Assembly (NCBI RefSeq): GCF_037038585.1
Contig: NC_092524.1
Coordinates: forward strand, 45,965,001 to 46,029,000
Length of the DNA stretch: 64,000 nt
Reading direction: 5' to 3'
Origin: Patagioenas fasciata
Lineage: Eukaryota > Chordata > Aves > Columbiformes > Columbidae
Part shown: positions 35,601-48,300 of the stretch, piece after piece
Numbering within the stretch: position 1 is the stretch's first letter
Layout: each line of letters opens with the position of its first letter
The notes under the pieces: generated by a model
Seen by the model: only the letters and a program-made list of their open reading frames with translations
What the model was told of the DNA's origin: nothing
Database searches by the model: none
Program-made: the position numbers and the translations under genes

Positions 35601-36818
35601 AAGGGCTTGGTGTCTACACAGAAGTACAACTGCTGCTGGGAGGAGACAGGTCACAGAACCACTTTCATTGCAGTCTACATGTTCACTTGCTTTTACCTGG
35701 AAAACTAGTTTCCTTGACGCCAGTGTTTCCGTAGATCAGTTTTGCTTACAGCAGCAGCATCAGGGCTACCAGGAATTCTCCAGGTTCTTGAGGAAAAGAA
35801 CCATTCTTTTTCCTTGTTCTATTTGGTAGCTTTGTGTATCCTCAGCTAAGAGATTGAATTTACTTCTTCAATAAAAACCAAACCAACTCAGAAGGATGCT
35901 AATGCAGCAATTTCAGTGCAATATATTTTTTCAGTATCCGCAAGTCCTTGCTCACTTTATTTTTTTATATGCAATAGGACTAGTGATCTGCTATAAAAAT
36001 ATTTGCTTAAATTAATTTCCTGTTCCTTCCAAAGCACTTGTAAAGCCTAAGCTAAGAAGACTTTACTCAACTTTGTCATATCCAGTGTTTTAATATTCTA
36101 CATAATGTACAGCCCAGAAGATTTATCTTGCATAGAACCTATGCCAAATTGTTTCACAGTATGGTAGAGATATTTGGTAGCATGGTAAGGAGAGAAGGCA
36201 GGACGTGGAGAGAAAAGGGCCAAAGTCTTCAGATGGGATGGGAGAGATACTGAGAAGGAGGCAATTGTGCTGGCAGTGGGGACAATGAGTCTAGTAATAC
36301 GCGGACAGAGCAGTATCTCAGAAATGAGGAGGTTGATTCCTACAAATACGTAAAGTCTTAACTGATCTATAATTAGGATGTGGCTCAGAAGATTTTTCTT
36401 TCAAAACATCTTTGCCCCTTATTCACTGTCATCAAGAACTGTAAGTTGACTGGCCAAAGTTTTATTAATAGTGGTCTGCTCTTAAATCTTAAGTCAGATC
36501 TTACAAAACCACTGATTTTTTTCCTTTTCTGGAGATGGTGTGGTTTTTATATGCATGATTTCTGGGTTTGAGGTAAAGGATAACAGCAAAAAGCCTTATG
36601 AAGGCTTTTTGCTTTCGGAAGTAATATTTTTGTTCCTGGTGATCTGAGCTGTAGACAGAAATGCAACAAAGCTTCTCGCTGTTCAGTCTCTCTGTAAGCC
36701 TCTTGCTGCATGAGGACGGGAGCAATGTGGTGTAGGTTGTCTTCATAAGTTTCCCTCTTTCTTTCTCAGATACAATATTGAGAGGATGCCAGATGATTAC
36801 GGAGCTCCTCGATTCTAA
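32671..36818 (+). CDS. FCF1: FCF1, SSU-processome PIN-domain nuclease (8 exons)
   Basis: Coding exons: 32671-32673, 32766-32833, 33006-33077, 33352-33500, 33884-33956, 34874-34961, 35418-35512, 36770-36818; together 597 nt, 198 residues plus stop, the human length. All introns are GT-AG. Exon 1 contributes only the ATG. The basic N-terminus ([16 protein letters not shown]) is followed by a PIN domain. Its acidic residues are visible at Asp72 (ILVDTNF), Glu109 (MGEIEKL), Asp142/143 (TYADD) and Asp161 (ATVDKE), so the nuclease site appears intact. The protein ends [12 protein letters not shown]1/Utp24 acts in the nucleolus in early pre-rRNA cleavages that release the 18S precursor (established for the yeast and human proteins). 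It is divergent from AREL1 across a shared CpG island. Confidence 0.98.
36585..36613. repeat. Perfect 13-bp inverted repeat with 3-base loop
   Basis: AGCAAAAAGCCTT (36585-36597), loop atg, then AAGGCTTTTTGCT (36601-36613), an exact reverse complement. It lies in the last intron of FCF1, about 155 bases upstream of the final exon. No flanking element is recognised. Confidence 0.85.
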
Positions 36819-39800
36819 CCATCGAAGCCGGGACTAAGAGCCAGGATAAGGGTCCTCCTGGATCCAAACTTCCTGCTTTCTTTTTTGCTGGGACTCAGCT
36901 CATAGGACTGTTGGTGACATTGGACTGACTTCACAGCCTCACTCTTCTAAGAAGATGCCACTTGGAAGAGTCTGGTTTTATTCATCCTTGTTTTGACATG
37001 GCCTAGTTACCTGTAGCTGGGAGAAGCATATGGGAAGGAGAGGACAGCAGTGTCCAGAACATACCTAAGTCCTTCTTCATTGGGATCATTGGATTGGGAT
37101 CATTGGAAAAAGTGATTTCAGCATTCTGAATTAAATATTAGTGATGCAACTCTGGCTGAGACTGAAACCACAGAAATTGTAGAAGTTTCTTATTGCTGCA
37201 CCTGTAGCAGGACAAGTATTCCTCTGGGAAACTCCATCACACCTGTCCAACGAGAAAATAAGATCTATGTTCTGGACAAAAGCTGTCAAATACCCACCAG
37301 TTAATGTGCCTTCTCTGGACCAGTGGAAATCTTCTCTGGAATATTTTAATTCAGAATTGATGGGGTTTTATTCAACTGTCCAGTGTCCTGCTCAGATTCT
37401 TGTGTCTGTACTGAGTCCTTTTGCACATATGCCAAGTGACAGTGGGAGGGCATGGCTGGGTCAGGACAGAACTCTCCCTCTCGTTTGCCTGGCACCTCAA
37501 AACCTTATCGCTTTTGTTCGGTGTCAGAGAAGAAGGGGAAGGTATCAAACTTTGACAGGAAGGTGTTGATCTGACAGGTATTAATGTGGGCTGGGAGCAG
37601 AGCAGTGGGGGCAAACGGAGCAATGGCTATGGATCAAGAGGGACTCATGGAGACCTGCAGCATCTGCTGACGGAAGGAAGAGGTCAGAGGAGGGAGGGAA
37701 AAGAGGTGGTTAAGCCACATGGAGAATTGCAGTGGAAGAAATACTTTAAACCTCTAACTCTGCATTCTCATATTTTCTCTGTTACTCTTTAATTTTTAGC
37801 AATATAATTTGCTATTCTGATCTCTGCTCTGCAGTGAGGAGAATTGTCTTAAGACTGAGAGGTGGGAGACAATATGGGGGTCACCAGGGGCCAATGTGCC
37901 ATAGTGTGCTTCCTGGCCAAAATGCTGGAGTGGGGGTATAGTAAAGAGGCAGACTGAAAATTTATATTCTGGCTATAAATAAGAAAATTTCTAAACTTTA
38001 ATAGAGCTTTTATCCTGTGGTGCCTTACACTTGTGCAGGCTGCAGAGAATAGCTGAACCCAGATGTCGGAATGCTGGGCAGCACAGTGACGATAATACCT
38101 CTTGTCTGCTAATCATTTCCTGTTGTTGAGAAATGCCCTGACATGCTAATAATTCCCTTGCTAGCAGCCTACTTCTACAGATATTGTAGGAAACTTTGGG
38201 AACGCATCAGTCTTACCCCTCATACTATCTCTTTGCTTGCTGCAGGCACATCTACTAAACTAATCCCATAAATAACAACGTAGTGACACTTTCAAAACAT
38301 AGCCCCTTCCAAGGTATCACAATTGAAGTTTATCTTCTCTACCTCCAGCCAAGAAGAGGGTAGCCAACAACCCTGAGATTTTATACTCTGTGTATAACTG
38401 TACATTTCAAAAATACTATCTGTAGTTTTCTTCTCTCAGTCCAAGTCACATTTCTTGAAGTTAAATGTCTAAGTAGTCATGAACACTTGAAGATCATGTT
38501 TAGTCAAATAAAGACTGAGAAACAGTTGTAGGATTAGATCTGTGTAATATGACTTTCAGAATAATTCTAGTTTTGAAAGACTTCTTCGAGTAGAGTTAAC
38601 TAGAATTCTTTGTGTACAAACAACTTGAATTAACCTAAACTGAAGGAGACTGGATAAGAAAAAAATGCACACTCATGGCAATATTTGACAGAAGTCTTTC
38701 TGGTACTGGAGAAGAGGTCAAAGGCACAGCAATATGATGAATTTGGGAAATGTCTACCTGCCAGCAGAATGCCTATTGGAGGGACCTAGCAAAATACATG
38801 TACACAGCATGAACTGTGGGTCGGAATCAAAGCATTTACCAAAATCTTTTACTCCTTAAATTAACATTCCTTGTGATCTCCTTTGTTTGTTTTACTAATA
38901 GGAGAAGGAACCCGAATAAGCATAAGGCAATTCCTAGAGAAGTATTAAGAGGACTGGAGGACGAGCAGCAGGGATAAAGTATTGACAGTGAGTAAAGCCA
39001 TTAGGAAATGTTCATAAATTGAGTATAATTCGCAAGACAGAAGCACCTGGGGATACACTCAAAAAGCCTGATCAGAAGAGGCACACAAGTGCTTCCCCTG
39101 CAGTCCCAGGGAATTTAAGTTCGCGGGGAGGTATTTACTCCATGCACACCGTGGCATCCCAGCCTCCGATCCAACTTGCAGTATGCTAAAGGAAGAAAGA
39201 TCATTATAATTAAAGTGAGAATGCTTTGATGTTCCTACAAATGCAGAACTCTGCCAGCCCAAACCAGAAGAGAAATTCTTTCCTGACCCAACTCTGACAG
39301 TTGGTTTAAACCTGCACATGAGTTAGATATTAAACAGATGCCTGCAATGTTTCTCCTAAGCTCTACGGTATCCAGCCTCCCCGCTAACATCCCGTCTCTT
39401 GCTGTAGCCAGTTTCCATCGCTTCAGAAAACAATCAGAAATGCCGTAAAAAGAAGGTCTGAAGTTATGAGAAGAATGAAAGAAAATAATTTCTACTCCTT
39501 TCAGGGGGCCACCAGACAGCCCAAGATTACTGCAGCATTACCACCAGATGAAGAGAAGAAACTTAAGCTGTTGATCCAGAATGTGACACTGGTTAATGGA
39601 GGGATAACTGAAATATGGTAGAATAGCATTTAGAAGCAGGAAGAATGTGAGCTATTTAAAAAATTAACTAAAACCAGCATGATGACATAATTAGTATTAA
39701 AGACTGTAAAAGAGCATAATGTGGTTAGCAGCGTTGCTTTAGGACAAGGTAACATTGGGTAAAGCAAATGTGTCATGGCTGGCGGGCATCAACTACTGCT

Positions 39801-40490
39801 GCCCACAACAGATTTTGGTATTGACAAAAACATCTGTCAAGTTACACTTTGGCCTCCTTAATGTAGGCTGGAAAACAATTGCTCCTGAAAATGGTGGAAT
39901 AGGTGTAGTCAAAAGGGAAGTAACATGTTTCTTCACAATATTGAGTAACCACAACAAACAGCAAGAATACTGAGAGAATCCTGCCTGCAGGAAGTAAACT
40001 TGGGTAAACTGATTGCAAGAGAACTTGCGTTGAGTGAATCAATCAGGAGGATAAATCAAAGGATGTTTGCAACAGGAATTCCCTATTTTGAAAGGACAGA
40101 CTTTCAAAAGCTTAGTGAGTAAACTGGCCCAAAGAGCTCAGGGAAATACATGTTAAGTACATGTACAACGCGGTAGAGATGTGGGCTAAAAGTACGAAAG
40201 CTGTGTTGAAGTCACATTCACTGCAAGAGAAATCTTACAGGAGCACCACCCTAAGCAGAAAAGGATCACACGCACAAGCCCTCCTGTCTTTTCTCTTACA
40301 GTGGAAGTTCAGCACTTTGCGTACATCTTTGCCAAGTGGCTACAGAACACGTTTGCATGTTTAACTCATACTTGAATGGGGGAAGAGAGGAAATACAAGA
40401 AAACAGCATTTTCTGCTCCCCAGTGCAGTTGCTTCTGTAATGGAGGCAGCTTCATGCATCCGCTCCTCCGTTCTCATTTTTGCCTCTCAG
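36819..40490. other. FCF1 3'UTR and FCF1-YLPM1 intergenic DNA
   Basis: No coding gene is recognised. The left part is FCF1 3'UTR of uncertain length; the rest is ordinary A/T-rich sequence with only short open frames. G+C rises sharply at the right end into the YLPM1 CpG island. Confidence 0.6.
37130..37135 (+). terminator. FCF1: Possible FCF1 polyadenylation signal (ATTAAA)
   Basis: ATTAAA occurs about 310 bases past the FCF1 stop codon. A canonical AATAAA is further away, at 38507-38512. Neither can be confirmed without transcript data, so the FCF1 3' end lies somewhere in 37.15-38.53 kb. Confidence 0.35.
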
Positions 40491-42300
40491 GTTCATCACG
40501 AGCGCGTTTACTGAGAACGAAACAAAACCGTTCGGGTCACATCTCGGGCCGATCACCAGCATCCCCCACCCGCGCGGGGCTCCCCTTCCCGCGAGCCCCT
40601 TCCCGCGTCGCTGACAACTGCTCGGCTCTGCCACTGCACCTCGGGTCACCGGCACCGGGATCGCGGCAGCCCCGCGGAGCTGGGGCGGCAGCGGGAACAT
40701 GGCCGCCGCCGCAGCGTGTAACCGAGGTCACCGGTGCCCCCGCCCCGGGAGCACCACGGCCCGCGGGAGGCCGGGCCAGCCCTGCAGGGGCGCTTGCGGG
40801 CCCGCGCAGGACCCGCCAGCACCCTCCCGCTTGTCGCCTTCCTACACGAAATCGAGCCCCCACCGGGGTCCGCGGTAGCTCCCTCCTGCGGCCCGCCTCT
40901 CCCTCCTCCGAGCCGACGGGAGGCGGGCGAAAACGGGGAGCGGCGCTCTGTCCTTGCCTCCGCCCCCTCTATGCTCCCTCCCGCAGTGACGGCGGCTCCT
41001 CTCTAGGCGGCGCGCCGACGGCCCGATGAGGGCGTCACTCGACGCTCTAGCGCCCCGGGCGCACTCTACTGTCCGGGAGGGCGGTGCACCGCCCGACGCA
41101 GGCGCTGTGAGCCGCACGCGCCACAGCCGCCGCGGCCTGTGGAAGCGCCGCGCTTCGCTCCGCGGCCCCGCCATGTACCCGGCCTGGGGCTTGTACGGGG
41201 CGGCGGGGCACTACCCGCCGCCGCCCACCTCCATCCCGCCCCCGCCGCTGCCCATCCCGCCCCCCAGCGTGCCGCCTCCCGCCGTCCCGCCGATGCCGCT
41301 GCCCAGCTACCCGCCGCTGGGCCCCGCGCCCGCCGCCCCGCCGCCCACCGGCACCTCGGGGTTCCTGAGCCTGCAAGAGCAGCACCTGGCGCAGCTGCAG
41401 CAACTCCAGCAGATGCACCAGAAGCAGCTGCAGTCCGTGCTGCTGGGACCGCCGCCGCCGCCGGGGCCGCCCCCTCCGGGGCTGCCGCCGCCGCCGCTGC
41501 CCGGCTCCTTCACCGACTGGCAACAGCCACCGCCGTCCGTGCCGCCGCCGGTGCGCAGCTACCAGAAGCAGTTCGCCCACCGCGAGCCGCCGCCAGCCCG
41601 CAAGCCGCCCGCCGCCGCCCGGGATCGCGATGGCCAGGAGCCGCCGGGCGGGCACGGCAACTGGGGCGAGCCGGTGCCCTCCGAGCCGGTGCCCATGGAC
41701 ATGGAGCTGTCCTCGCCGCCGCAGTCCCCGCAGCCCGCCGCCCAGGCCTACCTGCCCCCCTCCCAGGCCTACTTGCCGCCCCCCCAGGCGGAGCCCTACC
41801 TGCCCCCGGCCCAGTCCCCGCCGCTCCAGCCCTACCTGCCGCGGGCGCAGGCCTCCCAGCCGCCCCCCTCCTTCTCCGAGCCCCCACCCTCCTACCTGGA
41901 GCCCCCGCCGGCCACCTCCTCCCAGCCCTACCTGCCGCCTCCTGCCCAGGGCTACATGGCGCACCCCGAGCCCTACCTGCTCTCCTCCCAGGCCTCCCCT
42001 TCCCAGCCGGCTCAGCCCAGCCTGGCCCCCTCCATCCCGCCCCCTGCCAAGCCACCGCAGGCCCATTTCCCCCCACCCCAGCCGTCCCTGGCGCTGCCTG
42101 CCGCTGCCCAGCCCGAGCCTGTGCAGGGGGCCGCCAAGGAGGCCGATGGCAGCGAGCAGCCGGACCCCTCCACCATGACTCCCCAGGTAAGGCCGTGCCG
42201 CCCCCGCGCTCGCCCCGACCGGCAGCGATGGCGATCGACCGCCGGCGGGTACCGAGTGTTGCCGATGTCTCTGAGTAAGGGCAGTTAATAAGCACGCCGC
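40490..42300 (+). promoter_or_regulatory. YLPM1: CpG island with YLPM1 promoter, 5'UTR and exon 1
   Basis: An abrupt G+C and CpG rise starts at about 40490 and continues through the first YLPM1 exon to about 42.3 kb. There is no convincing TATA box. The transcription start is not visible, but it must lie before 41173. The high G+C leaves several overlapping frames open on both strands; only the YLPM1 frame is taken as real. Confidence 0.7.
41173..42186 (+). CDS. YLPM1: YLPM1 exon 1, proline-rich YLPP-repeat region
   Basis: This exon encodes the first 338 residues, dominated by PPPP blocks and repeated YLPP or SQAYLPP units (about residues 190-280), the motif that gives the gene its name. A conserved block, [20 protein letters not shown], sits near residues 67-87. 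It ends ACT CCC CAG at a gtaagg donor. The start is chosen by similarity and sits in a good Kozak context (ccgccATG). The frame stays open upstream to an ATG at 41026. Confidence 0.95.
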
Positions 42301-45300
42301 ATTTGCATGGTACTTGAAGGGTTTGGACACAACCCTTGGAAGTCCAGGAATGGCATGGGTCAGGTGTGGAAGTGCTGCTTTATCCAGTGGTCGTCGATGT
42401 AGCAAATGTTGGTGTAGTGTTGAGACATAGCAAATCGTAATTTTTTGAAAGTAAATTAGTTAGTTGGGGAAAAGTCTAATTCCCGGCTGAATTTAATTTT
42501 CTTGGGAGATTTGTTGATCTCTGGAGAATTGTTTTGGAAAGTTCAGCATGTGGGTACCTCTGATTTCATCTAGCCTGTTGTCAGATGCAACAGTCTATTT
42601 ACTTATTGCACATTGTAGGATGAGCCTCTTCAGTGATTTCTTCATTTAGGTTTCTTAAGTGTATCAGTTGTCTGTCTGATCAGTGAAGAATTATGACTGT
42701 TTCAATCTTACCACATATTTTAAGCTGCAAAACTGTTTCTGTAGTGGTATGTAGTTGCCCTTTACTTAGACTTACTTACACGTTTTGTGCTACCTGTGCT
42801 TGATCTTCCAGTATAAGGTTGTATGGGCCATTGGAGGGAAACATTCTGAAATGCTTTTGAGGTGAAAAATATTTTTAATGCTGTGTGCTTTTTATGTGTA
42901 CAGTGGAGGCAAAATGCCTGCAAAATGTTTGCATGTTTCACTTCCTAAATGTGAGTAGTTCAAATAAACCGCTGTAACTGTTCATACGCATAAAGTTAGG
43001 GACAATCCAGTTGCTTAAGGTTAAATGTGCACAGGTGTTAAGGCCCTCAGCTATGCATGCAGGTTGATCAGATTCACTGAGGCTTTTCCATGGTTTTAGG
43101 GTCAGCTTGCACAGATCCAGCTACAAGAACAAAGCTGAAGTGCATGCTTTAAATTGATTTTAAGTTGTGGGGTTTTTTTAAATCTCTTTTTGGCAAATTG
43201 ATCTTAGGATTCTGCTTTGAAGCTAAGTTTGCAAAAATCTTGTGTCATATTGAGGTCACTGACACTTTAAATTTGGTAATTGTTGAAACACATTTTTAAC
43301 TGTATCCATTAAAATTTTGTACCAATAACTGAATACATTTAGGAATGTATAATTTTCAACTTTGTACCATATAACTAATCACTTCCTAGCAAAGTGGTGC
43401 TTTCAGTTCATGAATTTAATTTTACAAAGATTTTTGGACAGGACTAGTTGATCTTTTTGCAGTGAGATTAATGGGACTCATTAATTTTTTTAATGGCAAA
43501 ACCAAAACTGAAAAATCAGGTGTGGAAAGTGATGTTAATTCACTGTTGAGGCTGCTTAGTGTCTTCTTAAATTATTGAACTCAAGATTGAACACTAAACT
43601 GTAATTCCTTCCCCCTTATGTAACCTGACATTTCATTAATGTTATTTGGTTGTTCCTCAACCCCACTCTCTCCAGAAGAGTTGCAAATAATGTATTATTG
43701 TGGTGCACATGTAGAAGAAGCAGAACACTGCTGAAGTTTACATTGTCTGGTTTATGAGTGTTCATACAAACAATTTCTATCTTGACTAGTTTGTTTAGTC
43801 TTGTTCACAATTCAGTGTTAATTCGAAAGGAATATGGTACTTTGGTCATAAATTTGTGATAAGAGATTTATATGATTTTGGCTATTTTAGGCTGTAAAAT
43901 GAGACAGGATTTGAAGCAACAAGTCCTTCCACAATAGGAGAAGTAAAAAGAAAGCACAGTGATGCTTTCTTGCTAATGATCTTAACAGCTGAGTAGACAA
44001 ATACTGTAATTTGTCATTTATAAGATCCTATTAAACCTTTGTTTAAATGGGTAATTGAAAACAATTCTTTCTGTTCTCATCCCACAGTGACAGTGGCTAC
44101 AGCCAAACAGATCAATGATTTCTCTTAACATAGAAAATACCATGCAATTTCCCATTAATTAGTGTTTTATTTCCCTTTCCTGTATAAAGGTGCTGCTCTT
44201 TGCCTTGACAATATTGTGAATTTAGCATAGTTTCTTACATAGGTGTACAGTTGGGTTAAATTGCTGGATTCTTGGTGTTTCTCTACAGTCAGGTGCATCT
44301 TTTGTTAAGTCTTGTTAAAATACCTGTGGTATTTCACTAATGCTTCATCTGATATTTGGGTACTGTGTGCTGCTATTTATTTACAGGAGTAAACAAATAC
44401 ATGTGGATGCATCTGTATTTGTAAATATGCATTTATCCGTGTGTTAAAGCTGCCTTAGCTTTACCATGTTTGTTTTGTAAAGGGTGCTAAACCGTTTGTT
44501 TGCTATCTTTGCCGGAAAAGGACCAAGTGTCCCCCAAAATGGGCGTTGTGTTATGGCCTAGGGTCACCTAAATTCATTTTGAAGTAGCCTTTTGACGTGG
44601 GCTATGTGTTCACATTTTTGGTGGTATGTCAGGAGCTGATAGTGCTGGTTTCAGTGTTCTCTGTACAACGCAACAGGTGTAGCCTCTTGGTCAGTCAAAA
44701 ATGGAAAAAGGCAGAGATTAATATTGGTGCTGGTGTGTTCCTTGGGCTTAAGGACTGTAACTGGACTTGAAGAATGACAGTAATCGTGAGGAGATAAGCA
44801 CTCAAATAACTGAACTTTTCGCTATCAGGATTTTCTACACTAGCACTTCTGTTTTGCTCAATTTAAGCTGTAGAAATCTACCTTTCCACTTTTCTCATGC
44901 TTTTCAAATGGAACCTGCAATACATGTGTCACTGACTTAATCTGCAAAAAATAAGTGACAGGTTATTGTTATAGCTCTTCATATGTACCCCTGGTCATGT
45001 TAGGAGTTATAGCCCTTTGTCTGATTGGTAGGATGAGGAGGAAGCAAAATGGGTCTGTGGAGACAACAATTTTGTGGCAGTAGAACAGGTGATCACCAAA
45101 GGGAACATCCAGCACTATCACCCTAAATCACCTTATAATGGCTTTTCAGAGGGATAATTGAATCAGCTTTTGAATAGCTGGGGATGTATTCTCCTCCCTG
45201 GTGTTGCAACTTGCACTTACTACAGCAAGTTGTTGAAGGTTTCTGAGAGAGTCCGTGCTGGACCGTGAATGCACATCTCCACCCAAAGCCATGACAGCTC

Positions 45301-48300
45301 TTCTCCAAGAATCTTTTTAACAAAAACACGACTCAGGAGTTATTGCAGGATCAGCAGAGAGTGCGAGAAGTATGGCCTCTCCTTTCGTTGACCTCATCTC
45401 CAAGTTACAGCTTTGCAGAAGTATTTTTTTTAAATACAGCTCTGTGTTTGTGTCTGCTAGATTGCTTCCAGTTGAAACCATAGCTCCTGACTTGAGCGCG
45501 AGGTAAGCTTTTGGAGGAAGCTCGTGCTTCTCTTAAACCTGTTTTAAGATAGGCTGAATGGTTCAGTTTTGAGAAATCTCATCAGACAGCACCTACCCCT
45601 TTGTTGTTGTCACACTTATATTGTAAAATATCTGCATCTTTTGGATTCTTCTCTGTTTCTGAGTGGACTTTGTATAGGTGTCTTTTCTTAACTGTGCATG
45701 CTTGGGTGGAAGGGAAGAACAGGTGAAATGAAATGTGTAGGGCAGTCACACATTCTCAGGGGTGGTGGAACAGACATGAGAGCACAAGAATGGTTGTACT
45801 GCGTCAGACCAGAAGTACAGTACTTTATCATTCTGTCTTTGATAGTGACTAAAAGCAGATGCTAAGAGAATAACTTAAAAATCAAATGTATAGTGATATT
45901 TTCTTAAAATACAAGAGCTGCCTTAGCTGTGACTGGCATCTTTATTTTTAAAAACTATAGATTTTTCTTCTATGAATTTGTAGAGCTGTGTCTTGAATCC
46001 ACAAAATTTTAGCTCTTGCAGTGACCTCTGGCAGGGACTTTGGTAGCACAAGGCCATGTCAGGTGAAGAGCTGCCTCCCACGTGTGTTGAATCTGTGTCC
46101 TGCTAGTCTGCTTCGATGCCTGGTATTTATTGGATTGGGAGAGATATAGAACTCTTAGTTCCTATTCAGGTCTCTTTAAGATGCACCACTCCACGTGTGT
46201 TGAGATGCTTGTCTTTAGTCTTTTGTTCTTTATATTGGTGGCAGGTTACAGTGCTTTGAAGCTGCTGCCTTCTGCCTGGAGTACTCTAATTCAAGCTTGA
46301 AATATTTAAAACTGAAAGCTTGATCACTTCTTAAATTGATAATTTTTTGAGTGCAACCATATCTATTTGCTTCTTCAGCTGTTGAATCCATCAGAATTGA
46401 GATGATAAATATTCCTCACTATATGCTGGTTCTAATTGTTCTTTTTCCTTTCCACATCCTTTATTCAAATGTCTCCACCACAATTTCTCAGCTGTCATTT
46501 TCACTTTATTTGATGTCTGTGTTCTTTCTTCTTCCTCTTCATTTTTTTGTACCTGTTCTCCTTTTTTTTTTTTTTTTTTACTGATCCCTTACTCATACTT
46601 GCCCACCATTTTCCCTTCATTTTACTCAAGTTAGTCTCATAATAAGTACCTTTAGTGCTTCCAGTTAGGAATGAAAAATAATAAGTACGCTTGTTATCAC
46701 ATGTCTGAAGTAATTTGACTTATTACTGGTCATCTTTCTGCTTTTCATTGTTGTTCTCTTTAGTTGTGAGCTCTCTGAGGTAGGAAATAAATTCTGCTGC
46801 AGGTACTATGCCTCACAGAGTGGTTTCTGAGTTTTGATTCGATCTTCCTGACATCCATTGCAGTACTCTTGATGATGAAGTTAGTTTTCCCTCAAAACAG
46901 ATTTTAAAACTTTTCATGAATATGATCCTAGCAACTATCATGAATTCATTTTCCTGTTTTTTCCCGTTAAAGTTGGTTTAGAAAATTTCTGTCCGTTGCA
47001 GGAGCAGCAGCAATACTGGTACCAGCAGCACCTGCTTAGCCTGCAGCAAAGGGCAAAAGCCCATGCTCAGGGACAGCAGCAAATGAAAGGTCCAGTAGTG
47101 AAGGATGCATCTGAGCAGAGAGAGAAGTCTGAAGAAGGGGTAATGAGCGCTTCAGCTCAGCAGTCCGAACCTCCGGCGCTTAATGAATCCCTGCCTCCAG
47201 CTTCCAAAGACAACGAGTCGTCTCTTACATCCACTGAAACTCAGGTAGGCTTTGTTAAGTGGTACCGCTCCTTTTGTTGTGCTAGATGGGACAAAGAAGC
47301 AGGAAAATAATACCATCAAATTCTCATGTATACTGTGTAACAGCAACTAAATATGGTAAAGCAGTCTTTAAAGAGCATAGGCTAAAGCTGCACCAATTAA
47401 AAAAATAAAAATACACTTGTTCTGTATAGACTTGTATAGTCACCCACACGGGCACCAGCGCGTCCAAGCTTGATGCACTCCTTCTTTCCTCGGCATTGTC
47501 ATCTTTGTCTATGAGAAACACTTTGTGACACCTCAGTGCAAAATCAGGTACTCAGTAGATGAGGAGTGCTATCTTTGTGACACTGTTTCTTAATTTCTCT
47601 CTGGCGGTTTGTCAGTTCTGGCTCCCCTTCTCTCTGTGTGGTATAGTTTGAAAAGCCAAGAGCTTTGCACAGAATATTTTTGTCAGCATGCTTAATAACA
47701 GTTACTACATAATGATGGAGGTCATGCTTGATGTTTGAACAGATTACTGCAGGGTAGTAGATTACACTGCAGTACATACTTCATGTTAACTTACAGTGTG
47801 TGGGTTCCTACCAAGTGGCAAATTCATGCACTCAGAGTTACTTTACCTCATTGTGAAAAACACTGTTGTCTCATTATATTTGCTGTGAACACCAAATAAC
47901 GGATCTGCATTAATCTCTTTCCTATAGGTAGTTTCTGTATGTATGAAAACCCTAACTGCCATCAGCCTAACCTTCAGATCAGACTATTCACATTAAGAAT
48001 AAATGAAATTAAAATCAGCCTTCCAGAAGCTGTGGGTGGCCAGAACACTGAAATACAGAGTGATAAAATAATGAACACTGAAAAAGTTCCTGTAAAGTGC
48101 GTAGTGATCAAGTGTGTTTTTCTTCTGACAGAAAGACCTTTCCTTTATTTATAATATTTGCCTTTTTCTCTAGCTCAATATTGAACCTCCCGATGACCCT
48201 GAGGAAGATTTGAGGTTACAGCAATTGCAAGCAGCAGCAGCTCAATGGCAGCAGCATCCCCATCACAGGGTTGGATTTCAATATCAGAGAATAATGCAGA

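Noticed and set aside
41047-42405. Antisense open frame of 452 codons and two other long plus-strand frames across YLPM1 exon 1
   Set aside because: They are rich in Gly, Arg, Ala and Leu and come from G+C-rich, stop-poor DNA encoding poly-proline on the sense strand. No domain or homologue is recognisable.
47245-47310. Read-through of YLPM1 exon 2 into the intron (open to 47310)
   Set aside because: The gtaggc donor after ACT CAG matches the expected exon end and leaves frame correct for exon 3; the extra residues have no counterpart.
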